55,786 nt of DNA from a bacterium. GTDB taxonomy: Bacteria; Cyanobacteriota; Vampirovibrionia; Gastranaerophilales; Gastranaerophilaceae. The notes beneath the pieces are model-generated. The model ran no database searches and was not told where the DNA came from. It worked only from the letters and a program-made list of their open reading frames with translations. Each line of letters opens with the position of its first letter. The first letter of the stretch is position 1. Position numbers and translations under genes: made by a program. Location of the stretch: contig JAFYQF010000011.1 in the NCBI GenBank assembly GCA_017559905.1, positions 1 to 55,786 of the forward strand, in the 5' to 3' direction. Below, piece by piece: positions 1 through 7,000 of the stretch.

Positions 1-417
1 GGTGCAAAGGATTACTTGGTATCATCAACGTTGTCAGGCGTAATTGCACAACGTTTGGTGAGAAAACTTTGTGATGATTGTAAAGAAGAATATTATCCAG
101 AACACGATGAGGCTGCACAAATCTTGGCGACAGAAGAAGAAGTTCAAGAGATGATGAAGACTCCAATTTATCGTGCTAAAGGATGTAACAAATGTGAATT
201 CTCAGGTTATAAAGGTCGACTTGGGGTTTACGAGATAATGCAAATGAATAAGGAAATCAAAAAACTTATTGCTCAGGGTGAACATGATATAGTGATAGAG
301 GAGGCTGCAATCCGTGCAGGGATGAAGACATTAAATCAATCTTGCTTAAACCATATCAAAAATGGCCAAACAACAATTGAAGAATTTGTACGGGTGTTAG
401 GGATTGTGAATGAGTAG
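1..417 (+). CDS. PilB/GspE-type secretion/pilus ATPase, C-terminal part (5' truncated by window edge)
   Basis: The reading frame is open from the first base, so only the last 138 codons of the gene are present. Visible features are the segment after the ATPase core (TLSGVIAQRLVRKLCDDCK), two CxxC pairs about 40 residues apart (CDDC and CNKC) that form the zinc knuckle of the type II secretion/type IV pilus assembly ATPases, and the GRLGVYEIM motif that follows it. In this family the protein is a cytoplasmic hexameric ATPase that powers pilin or pseudopilin assembly at the inner membrane. The Walker motifs lie upstream of the window. PilB and GspE cannot be told apart from this part; type IV pilus PilB is the more likely role. 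Confidence 0.9.
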   Translation, partial: GAKDYLVSSTLSGVIAQRLVRKLCDDCKEEYYPEHDEAAQILATEEEVQEMMKTPIYRAKGCNKCEFSGYKGRLGVYEIMQMNKEIKKLIAQGEHDIVIEEAAIRAGMKTLNQSCLNHIKNGQTTIEEFVRVLGIVNE

Positions 418-445
418 AAATGTTTAAAGTTGTCATCATCATACT

Positions 446-988
446 TTACATTTTTATCAAATTAAAAAACTTTTCGATTTCTTCGTCAGCATTGTTATCT
501 ATATACAAATCTTTCATCCCATTAGCTCTTGCTATTAAGATTAAAATATTAGCAAAAGTTGTTTGCATAGATGTTCCTATAACCAATAATATAGCCTTTT
601 CATTATTTTCTTTTGCTGATTTTGCAGTATCTTGAATTAATTCTATGGCCTTGCTACTATTGTGCATTTCTTGACCATACAAAACAATGTTGTCTTTAAG
701 ATAATTCCCGTGAAGTTCAATTACATTTTTTGAACCAGCTTTTGAATGCAAGTTATCAACATTCATTGTGATAATTGGGATCTCTAATTCTGCAAGAATT
801 TTGTGGGCTTTTGTTGGTTTTTTATTCTTAACGTTATTAACAAGTAAGTTGATTGCTTCTTTAAATTCATTTGGGTTCTGTTCTTTAAATTCAACTGACA
901 ATTTTTCTTTAATGCCTGGTATTTCTTCAAATGTTGGAATACCAGCTGATTTCGAAATCCCTGCACCTGTAAAAGCTATTATTTTCAT
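446..988 (-). CDS. Compact Sir2-family (sirtuin) NAD-dependent protein deacylase
   Basis: A 180-residue protein with the Sir2 signatures in order: NAD-binding GAGIS (8-12) followed by SAGIPTF, TMNVDNLH (74-81, usual form TQNxDGLH), ELHG with the catalytic histidine (91-94), and GTS (138-140). Sirtuins remove acyl groups from lysines using NAD. The protein is clearly shorter than the usual 230-250 residues and has no CxxC pairs after ELHG, so the small zinc-binding module appears to be missing. Asn replaces Gly in the NVDGLH motif. The start is well supported by the Shine-Dalgarno AGGAGG six bases before the ATG. It is convergent with the upstream pilus ATPase gene. Deacylase activity is inferred from the family; the missing zinc module leaves it uncertain. 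Confidence 0.82.
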   Translation of the reverse strand: MKIIAFTGAGISKSAGIPTFEEIPGIKEKLSVEFKEQNPNEFKEAINLLVNNVKNKKPTKAHKILAELEIPIITMNVDNLHSKAGSKNVIELHGNYLKDNIVLYGQEMHNSSKAIELIQDTAKSAKENNEKAILLVIGTSMQTTFANILILIARANGMKDLYIDNNADEEIEKFFNLIKM

Positions 989-1070
989 AAATTACCTCCT
1001 AGATAAGTTAACTATAAACCACTTTTAGTAAGTTGGCATCCATGAAATTGTCTAGATAAAATTATGTATT

Positions 1071-1214
1071 TTAAAATCTTTTTTCTATAGTATCCCAAAT
1101 TTTTTTTAAGGTTTTAAGATGTGGGTAATCATAAATTTTTAACAGAAGAATAAAGTCATCAATAAGTGTATCGTAGTCTAGATATTGTTCCCATAAAACA
1201 ATGGCATCTTTAAA
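1071..1214 (-). pseudogene. 3' fragment of an unidentified coding gene
   Basis: About 47 codons are open on the minus strand and end in a normal stop. The peptide looks like a real C-terminus (WEQYLDYDTLIDDFILLLK, then a Lys-rich helix), but there is no start codon in frame. The upstream boundary coincides with the repeat that starts at 1209, where a stop codon in the repeat closes the frame. It reads as a gene cut by recombination at that repeat. Family not recognised. Confidence 0.45.
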
Positions 1215-1310
1215 TTAATAGCAAATCAAAACCAACAACTGCAACAGATGCAACAACAATATCAAATGCAACAACAACAAGCAGAAATGCAAGCACAGGC
1301 TATGTCGTGA
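1197..1310 (+). pseudogene. Gln-rich C-terminal coding fragment
   Basis: A short open frame that ends in TGA. It runs through the 24-base partial repeat at 1209-1232 and then encodes a Gln/Met-rich tail (NQNQQLQQMQQQYQMQQQQ followed by AEMQAQAMS). No start codon or ribosome-binding site precedes it. It looks like the 3' end of a coiled or low-complexity protein left behind after the upstream part was lost. The same repeat precedes other fragments at 1794 and 2010. Confidence 0.4.
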
Positions 1311-1533
1311 GGTTAGAGTTGTTTTTATATTTAGCTAAAATTACAAAAATAAACGCAATTATACTTGAAGCTTCAAAAAATATTTTTGACAAAAATTTTA
1401 AAAAATCTGTAATAAAGTTATATCCGATTTTATCGGTCAAAGTACAACAAGCATTAAAAAACAGATTGTCTAAATAAAACAATATTAAAACTATAAAAAC
1501 AAACAAACATATTTTTTTAAAAATATTTTTCAT
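1300..1533 (-). CDS. Small hydrophobic membrane protein, unknown
   Basis: A 77-residue frame beginning MKNIFKK, with two hydrophobic stretches: near residues 6-21 (CLFVFIVLILFYL) and near 55-70 (SSIIAFIFVILAKY). A double-spanning membrane protein is therefore possible. There is no convincing Shine-Dalgarno sequence before the ATG, and an earlier in-frame ATG exists at 1551. It lies inside the decayed region, and its 3' end overlaps the Gln-rich fragment on the other strand. It may be a relic rather than an active gene. Family not recognised. Confidence 0.35.
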   Translation of the reverse strand: MKNIFKKICLFVFIVLILFYLDNLFFNACCTLTDKIGYNFITDFLKFLSKIFFEASSIIAFIFVILAKYKNNSNLTT

Positions 1534-1568
1534 AGTTATAGTGTGATACAAACATTGGAGGAAAGCAA

Positions 1569-1775
1569 ATGTATGACAAAGAATTTAATAAACCTTTAGC
1601 CTTTAACAGTATTAAAGACATTGGGAACTTAGGAAATATTTTTTATTACAATAAATTAAATAATTAATTAGACCAAGAAGTTGGCGACTTTTTGCGTGCA
1701 AATACTAATAACCCCCAATTATATTCTAATGCTTTAAGACATCAATATGTAAGTGCTTATTATAACATATTTTAA
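1569..1775 (+). pseudogene. Short gene interrupted by an in-frame stop
   Basis: A good ribosome-binding site (GGAGGAAAGCAA) precedes the ATG at 1569. The frame reads 32 codons, meets TAA at 1665-1667, then continues protein-like for another 35 codons (LDQEVGDFLRANTNNPQLYS, then ALRHQYVSAYY) to a second TAA at 1773. Both halves are in the same frame, so a single nonsense change in a gene of about 68 codons is the simplest reading. The downstream end falls inside the 35-bp repeat, so the original gene may have been longer. The family is unknown to me. Confidence 0.5.
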
Positions 1776-1793
1776 ATTAATAGTAAATCAAAA
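1759..1793 (+). repeat. 35-bp direct repeat, copy 1
   Basis: This 35-base sequence is identical to 1975-2009, 216 bases downstream. A shorter copy (24 bases, one mismatch) lies at 1209-1232. Each copy borders an unrelated coding fragment, which fits recombination or deletion events having used the repeat. Read in one frame it encodes the FKLIVNQN peptide. Confidence 0.85.
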
Positions 1794-1822
1794 CTACTGG
1801 GCATCACGTGTCAACAAAAACA

Positions 1823-1909
1823 ATGGCACCTGCTGCCAATGGTTTTTCGTCCGACAACACAGATGCCATTTACATTTTAACAGATGTTTTAAAACTTTTC
1901 AACTCTTAG
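1823..1909 (+). pseudogene. C-terminal coding fragment of unknown gene
   Basis: The frame from ATG 1823 to TAG 1907-1909 encodes a plausible protein end (MAPAANGFSSDNTDAIYILT, then DVLKLFNS). There is no ribosome-binding site and the preceding DNA belongs to the repeat region, so this is more likely the last 28 codons of a lost gene than an independent gene. No family recognised. Confidence 0.35.
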
Positions 1910-1917
1910 GAAGTCAA

Positions 1918-2067
1918 ATGAACAGAGAACCTGAAACAATTCTTAAAGATATTATATTACACGAGCTAGGATTGATTATAACATATTTTAAATTAATAGT
2001 AAATCAAAATATAATTTTGGTTTACATGCTGATTGAACAGATTAAAATCTATTTTGATATTTATTAG
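1918..2067 (+). CDS. 49-residue hypothetical frame fused across a repeat
   Basis: ATG 1918 is preceded by AGGAAG at suitable distance. The first 18 codons (MNREPETILKDIILHELG) look like a genuine protein start. The frame then enters the second copy of the 35-bp repeat and ends in an Ile/Tyr-rich tail. It is probably a truncated gene whose 3' part was replaced at the repeat. No family recognised, and expression is doubtful. Confidence 0.3.
   Translation: MNREPETILKDIILHELGLIITYFKLIVNQNIILVYMLIEQIKIYFDIY
1975..2009 (+). repeat. 35-bp direct repeat, copy 2
   Basis: Exact copy of 1759-1793. It lies between the decayed fragments and the 3' flank of the tmRNA gene. Confidence 0.85.
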
Positions 2068-2097
2068 ACTGTAATTCAGTCTCTGTCTTTTAAAAAT

Positions 2098-2129
2098 GGT
2101 GATGACGGGAGATAACTCGAACACCCGTC
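2098..2129 (-). other. tRNA 3'-end-like hairpin, possible remnant
   Basis: Read on the minus strand, GACGGG (2129-2124) pairs with CCCGTC (2109-2104) around a 14-base loop that contains GTTCGAG, the hallmark of a T loop. The strand then ends ATCACCA (2104-2098), like an acceptor 3' end with CCA. The stem geometry is not that of an intact tRNA T arm, and no other tRNA arms are present upstream. It may be a degraded tRNA or tmRNA 3' end of the kind left by element integration. Confidence 0.3.
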
Positions 2130-2153
2130 GTTTTAAACTTAAAAAATCGAACA

Positions 2154-2181
2154 TCTTAAAAACCTTGAAAATTCAAGGTTT
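2154..2181 (-). terminator. Rho-independent terminator of ssrA
   Basis: A 10-bp stem (2160-2169 with 2172-2181) with a two-base loop is followed on the minus strand by a short T run. It lies 33 bases beyond the mature tmRNA 3' end. Confidence 0.75.
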
Positions 2182-2213
2182 AAGGCATAAAAAATCGTTA
2201 AAAATTAAAAATC

Positions 2214-2606
2214 TGGAGACGAGGGGAGTCGAACCCCTGTCCAAAATGGATTGTAACTAACATCTACGTGTGTAGGTTTATATTCGCTCAACTGATTCAG
2301 GAATAAACCTAAACCCTATAAATCAGCCCTAGGTTTTTTATTAGGAAACTCTAAACCCTTTACGGTCGTCTTGATACGTCTACCGTCATCAACGTACTGC
2401 GGCTTGCATAATGGACCCGTAAAATCGGCAAGCTGGACTCTACGAGTAGCTAGTTACAAACTAAGCAACACGAGCATATGCTCTGTTGAAGTCTGCTTCA
2501 ATTACATTGTTAGCATTTAATTTAGTTGCTCGTTGATAACCGAGAACAGCGCTCGGACACGCAGTCAATCCCAACCGAAACATCCTGTCAAATCCAAAAC
2601 GTCCCC
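2214..2606 (-). ncRNA. ssrA: Transfer-messenger RNA (tmRNA)
   Basis: tmRNA rescues stalled ribosomes by acting first as an alanyl-tRNA and then as a short mRNA. The 5' end GGGGACGTTTTGGATTTGACA (first bases 2606 downward) is the standard tmRNA start. Its first seven bases pair with CGTCTCC at the 3' end (one G-U), giving the acceptor stem. The T arm AGGGG-TTCGACT-CCCCT is intact just before it. The base after the acceptor stem is A and the following DNA is GAT, so CCA is not encoded and must be added. The proteolysis tag frame is at 2461-2514. Length is about 393 nt, normal for a one-piece tmRNA. The promoter lies about 180 bases upstream, across a structured leader. Confidence 0.95.
2461..2514 (-). 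other. tmRNA proteolysis-tag reading frame
   Basis: The resume codon GCT follows the usual A-rich lead-in ACTAAATTAAAT. The frame encodes ANNVIEADFNRAYARVA and ends in TAG. The ANN start matches cyanobacterial tags, but the end (ARVA) departs from the usual LAA or VAA ending recognised by ClpXP. Confidence 0.88.
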
Positions 2607-2623
2607 ATAAGAATTGATTGTTT

Positions 2624-2753
2624 GGGTCCGTTTTAGCTCCTGTTGAGTTTTCTTCAAAAACTCTTACGTCGCTGATATTATGTTCACCTGCTTGTCTTTG
2701 TCTTCACAAAGCCAACCTGTGAACATCGGCTTACGCCTTTTCAAAACGTCCCC
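2624..2753 (-). ncRNA. Structured RNA leader between the ssrA promoter and tmRNA
   Basis: On the minus strand this 130-base stretch is closed by a long-range stem: GGGGACGTTTT (2753-2743) with AAAACGGACCC (2634-2624), six A-U/G-C pairs, a tandem G-A mismatch and three G-C pairs. Inside are a GGC-GUAA-GCC hairpin (2737-2728), an 8-bp stem AUGUUCAC/GUGAACAU (2726-2719 with 2687-2680) topped by CUUUGU-GAAG-ACAAAG (2711-2696), and a 7-bp hairpin GAGUUUU-UGAAG-AAAACUC (2663-2645). All pairings are perfect apart from the G-A tandem. It also contains a possible 20-codon frame (2664-2726) after AAAAGG. I do not recognise it as a known riboswitch or RNA class. It may be a processed 5' leader of pre-tmRNA or a separate small RNA. 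Confidence 0.6.
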
Positions 2754-2782
2754 ATATTTAATTTTGAAAGTTCTGTTCTTCC

Positions 2783-2810
2783 ATTATAACCGCTATTTTG
2801 GATTTTTCAA
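2783..2810 (-). promoter_or_regulatory. ssrA promoter
   Basis: TTGAAA (2810-2805), a 16-base spacer and a perfect TATAAT (2788-2783) on the minus strand. The expected start is near 2776, about 170 bases before mature tmRNA. No other good -10 box is seen closer to the tmRNA. Confidence 0.75.
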
Positions 2811-2817
2811 GCCCATT

Positions 2818-3921
2818 TTATTTTTTAAAATTGTTTTTAACTATTTCAATTTCGTTTTCAATTGTTAATTCAGGATTTTTAATTTTTTCTCTTAATATAA
2901 AATCGAAAATTTCTTTGTATTTTGCAGAAGGTGGAATTCCTAATTTCGCTAAATGCTCTCCTGTCACTGAAATTTTTATATTGCATAAATTGTTCAAATA
3001 ATGTTCTGCAATTTCTGTGCAAACAAGGATTCCGTACAAAACTATACTTTCGGTTTCTTTCCCCTCGAAATTTTTATAAATTTCGTAGTCATTGTCACTT
3101 TTGAAATTCCTAATTTCTTCAAAGTCGTTAAGGATTTTTTGTTCTTTTTTTGTTAGTTCTAATCTTGTTAAATCACCTAAAATTCCAGCATAAATCAACC
3201 AAATATTCTCTGATTTTGGTGCAAATTTATTTATTAAATTTTCGATATTATTGTTTGGAATTTGAACTTCGTTAGGTGTTACTAGTTTATAAATTCCAGC
3301 ATAAATAAATTCTTCGAAAAGTTCTTGAGAATTTAGTCCCAATGTTTCGATTAATTCTTTTTTTATTCTTTTGTAGCACATATCATAGTTGATATTTTTC
3401 AAATATTCCTCACGAAGTTTTTTTGTATTTTCTTCTAATTCAAAGCCAAATCTATGCGCAAATTTTAGTGCACGAATAATCCTTGTTGGGTCGTCTATGA
3501 AACTTTGGTTATGTAAAATTCGTATTTTTTTATTTTTTAAATCTTCTAATCCGCCTGTAAAATCTAAAATTTCTCCACTGGAAATAGATTTGTATAACGA
3601 ATTGATTGTGAAATCACGTCTTTTTACATCTTCATTAAGACTACAACCAATATTTTCAACTTGTGGCAGATGTCCTTTTCTATCATATCGTTCGGTTCTT
3701 GTTGAAGCGAAATCAGTTTCGTTCCCGTCAATATTTACTCTTACTGTCCCAAAATCAGGGTTTGTGCGGACAACTTCTCCGAAAGCAGAACATTTTTCAA
3801 TAGCATTCCCTTCGTAAACGATATCGATATCAAGAGAAGTTTTTCCTAATAATTCATCTCTTACAACACCGCCTACATAGTATAATTTATGTGAAGTATC
3901 CTTTATATTGACGATTCCCAT
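2818..3921 (-). CDS. cca: tRNA nucleotidyltransferase/poly(A) polymerase family (CCA-adding type)
   Basis: A 367-residue class II nucleotidyltransferase. The N-terminal head shows GGVVRDELLG, the catalytic DIDIVYEG (metal-binding Asp pair) and the RRDFTINSLY motif, followed by the GGLEDLKNKKIRIL and DDPTRIIRALKFAHRFG segments typical of this family. In cells it adds or repairs the 3' CCA of tRNAs. A role in 3' polyadenylation cannot be excluded because the two activities share the fold. I chose ATG 3921 over the upstream ATG at 3957 because AGGGAAC sits just before it and the longer form would run through the promoter. It lies directly upstream of ssrA in the same direction, and that tmRNA lacks an encoded CCA. 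No HD domain is visible at the C-terminus. Confidence 0.85.
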   Translation of the reverse strand: MGIVNIKDTSHKLYYVGGVVRDELLGKTSLDIDIVYEGNAIEKCSAFGEVVRTNPDFGTVRVNIDGNETDFASTRTERYDRKGHLPQVENIGCSLNEDVKRRDFTINSLYKSISSGEILDFTGGLEDLKNKKIRILHNQSFIDDPTRIIRALKFAHRFGFELEENTKKLREEYLKNINYDMCYKRIKKELIETLGLNSQELFEEFIYAGIYKLVTPNEVQIPNNNIENLINKFAPKSENIWLIYAGILGDLTRLELTKKEQKILNDFEEIRNFKSDNDYEIYKNFEGKETESIVLYGILVCTEIAEHYLNNLCNIKISVTGEHLAKLGIPPSAKYKEIFDFILREKIKNPELTIENEIEIVKNNFKK

Positions 3922-3922
3922 G

Positions 3923-3951
3923 TTCCCTATTTTAGCGTAAAATGCTATAAT
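3923..3951 (+). promoter_or_regulatory. Promoter of the helicase gene (divergent with cca)
   Basis: A perfect TATAAT at 3946-3951 lies 54 bases before the chosen helicase start, with a weak -35 (TTCCCT 3923-3928, spacer 17). A minus-strand TATTAT overlaps it, so the divergent cca and helicase promoters probably share this spot. Confidence 0.5.
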
Positions 3952-4004
3952 AGACAAGTTAGTATGACTTGATGAAAGTCAGGTGTAAATATCCGGAGAA
4001 AATT

Positions 4005-7000
4005 ATGCTACAAGAAGCCACAAGAGCACTAAATTCAGCGTTTAACAACAGTTTTATAAAGAAAATTAGCCAATATCTTCATGACTGTGTGCGTGAGGAA
4101 GTAAAAAGTTCCACTTTTAGAAACCTAAAGGGTGATAAAGATAACAAGTGGATTTTTCTTCAAGGAGAAGAAGAACTTTTTACTCACAACAAAGAATACA
4201 TTTCTTTGGATGGCAAAGATAGCAAACTGACTGAATTGATGTTGCAAAGTGAACTTGGGTCAAAGGATAAGTATTTAATTTACGGATATTTGTTTTTGGT
4301 TGGTAAAAGTAGCAAATCAAAACGCCAAAATGAGTTTTTGACACCGCTTTTATATATGCCTTGTAAATTAGAAAGAAATGGTGTAAACATCAATTGTCTT
4401 CCGTTAGATGAAATGTTGTCGTTGAACACAGGTGCTTTAGCGGCATTAATGAGAAAAACGGATGATGAAGATGAAGCTGATATAATGCTTGAGGGCTTGT
4501 TGGATGTTGTTCCAGATTTGCCTATCACAGACGAAAAATTAAACATTTTCTTAACTACTTTAAAATCGCTTGTTCCAGAAGTTGAAATTTCATACAACAA
4601 GTCTGATTATGAAACTGAAGATAATGTTTCTAAAACGGTAGAAAAAGAGTTTTACAAGGAAAAAATTGACGGTGATAATGTTGAAGAAGTAATTGAGGAA
4701 GAAGAAAATGCGCAAAAACAGCGTGTGAAATTGGAAAAAATATCAGTTACTTATCAGAATGCAATAATTTTGACTAAACGTCCGTCAATGACAGCGGGGG
4801 TTTTGCACGAGTTAACAAGGATTGCAGAACAACCAAGTGGAATTTACAGAGAAACAGCTTTGGGGATTATTAACGAAGAATTTGCTCAAAGCAAAGAAAA
4901 ATCTGTACCAATCAAGGATATTAATAGTATAAAAGAATTTTATCCAATAACACCGTTATCGTTGTCTGATACACAACAACAGGTGATAAAGAATATTGAT
5001 AACTGTAAATTTGTAGCGGTTCAAGGTCCTCCAGGCACAGGTAAATCGCAAACTATAGTTAATTTGGTTTCTCACCTTGTTGCAAATGGTAAAACGGTTC
5101 TTGTTGCATCTCGTATGGACAAGGCTGTTGACGTTGTTGCGGATCGATTGAATGAATTGGGCGCAAGCCATATGGCACTTCGTGCAGGGCGTTTGAATTA
5201 TCAACGTTCTTTAAGTAATGAATTAAATGCGCTTATTGCAGAACATTCTTCATTGGATGATGGTGTTGAAGATATTCTTTTTGCAGACACTGATGATATG
5301 AAAAATCATTTGAATATCCTTTGGGATACTGAAAACAAATGTGAAAAGATTATCAAATTGGAAAAGAGCTGGCATGATAAGTCACTTGAAGTTGAGGAAG
5401 AAAGTGCATTACAGCCAAAACCTGTTTACATCAAGAAAAATCTTAAAAAAGCAGAAGTTGAAGCTATTAGAAATACGTTGAGAACTTTGCGTGAAAATTC
5501 TCAAAAATCAGGATTGTTGAGTAAGTTTTCTAATTTTACAACGATTTCGCAGTTGAAGAAAATACTTGAGGTTAACGACTTTGACGCTAATACTCAAAAT
5601 CTTGCAAAGCTTGCTGAAGAATTACAATTTGCTTCAAAAGTTTGCGAAATGAACACATTAGAAGAAGAAATCCAAAATCTTGGTAATCTTCATATTATGT
5701 CTGAACAAATTAGACAAATGAAGAAAAAACAACCAAAGTTGGCGGTGAATATCTTGAAGAACAAGCGCCGTGAAGCTTTGAGAGCTTTGTTGAGAGATGA
5801 AAATAAACGCAGAAGACTAAAAGTTCACGCAAAATCTTTGGTTTCAAACAAAAAACGTCAACAGACAAATATTATGGAAGAAGAAGATTTTAAACCATTG
5901 TTAGAGGCATTTCCTTGTTGGTGTGTGACGACTTATGCGGTTTCAGATTCTTTGCCATTAAAACCAGGAATGTTTGACGTTGCAATTATTGATGAGGCTT
6001 CTCAATGTGATATTGCAAGTTGTTTCCCTATTTTGTTCCGTGCAAAACGTGCAGTAATCGTTGGTGATGATAAACAACTTCCGCACTTGTCATTCTTGGA
6101 AAAAGCGAAAGAACAATCTTTCTTGAGCCAGTACGGAATTCCAGATAAATATCAGTTAATTTGGCGTTTTAGAACAAATTCGATGTTTGATTTGGCGGAT
6201 TATTATTCAATAAATTCAGTTATGTTGGATGAGCATTTCAGAAGTTTACCGCCGATTATCAACTTCTCAAATCATGAATATTATAACGACAGAATTCGTG
6301 TTATGAAAAAAGACACAGTCGATGATTTTGTTCTTGAGCTAGAAGAAGTAAAAGATGGCAAAGTTGATGCGGATGCTACAAGAAACATCCCTGAAGTTGA
6401 GGCTGTTGTAAAAAGAGTTCATGAAATTGTAATTGAAGATGAGCGCAAAAACCCTGACAAACCTGTTTCAATTGGTATAATTTCGCCTTTTAGAGCGCAA
6501 GTTGAACAATTAAAAGTATCGTTGTCAAAAGTTTTGTCAGACCACATGATAAGAAAACACCAGATTGAAATCGGTACAGCTCACACATTCCAAGGTGATG
6601 AAAGGGATGTAATACTTATCAGTTGGGCGATTGCAAATAATAGTTTCCCACAAAGTTTGATATTTTTGCAGAAACCAAACTTGTTTAATGTTGCAGTTAC
6701 GAGGGCAAGACATAAGGCTATCAACTTTATTTCTAAAGATCCGACAGAACTCCCTGAAGGTCATTTCAGAAATTATATAAATTTCATTAAACATTACCAA
6801 AACACAAGACAGGCAATGCTTTCTGGTGAAATTGAAGAAAATACATACAAGAATAATCTTGAAAAAACTATTGCTACTCAAATAAGAGAACTTGGTCACA
6901 AAGTTCAAGCAGGAGCAGATATTGCAGGTTTGAGCGCAGACTTGTTAGTTGATAATAAAGTTATAATTGAAATTGACGGTCTTGAGGATAGTATGCAAAC

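Noticed and set aside
2461-2703. An open frame of about 80 codons running through the leader and the 5' part of tmRNA, ending with the tag peptide
   Set aside because: It crosses conserved tmRNA structure, has no ribosome site, and the tag frame is explained by trans-translation; openness over this length can be chance.
2680-3001. Plus-strand frames opposite the ssrA leader and cca 3' end
   Set aside because: No ribosome sites, and they lie antisense to a promoter, a structured leader and a well-supported gene.
3389-3817. 142-codon plus-strand frame opposite cca
   Set aside because: Shadow of the nucleotidyltransferase coding strand; no start signals.
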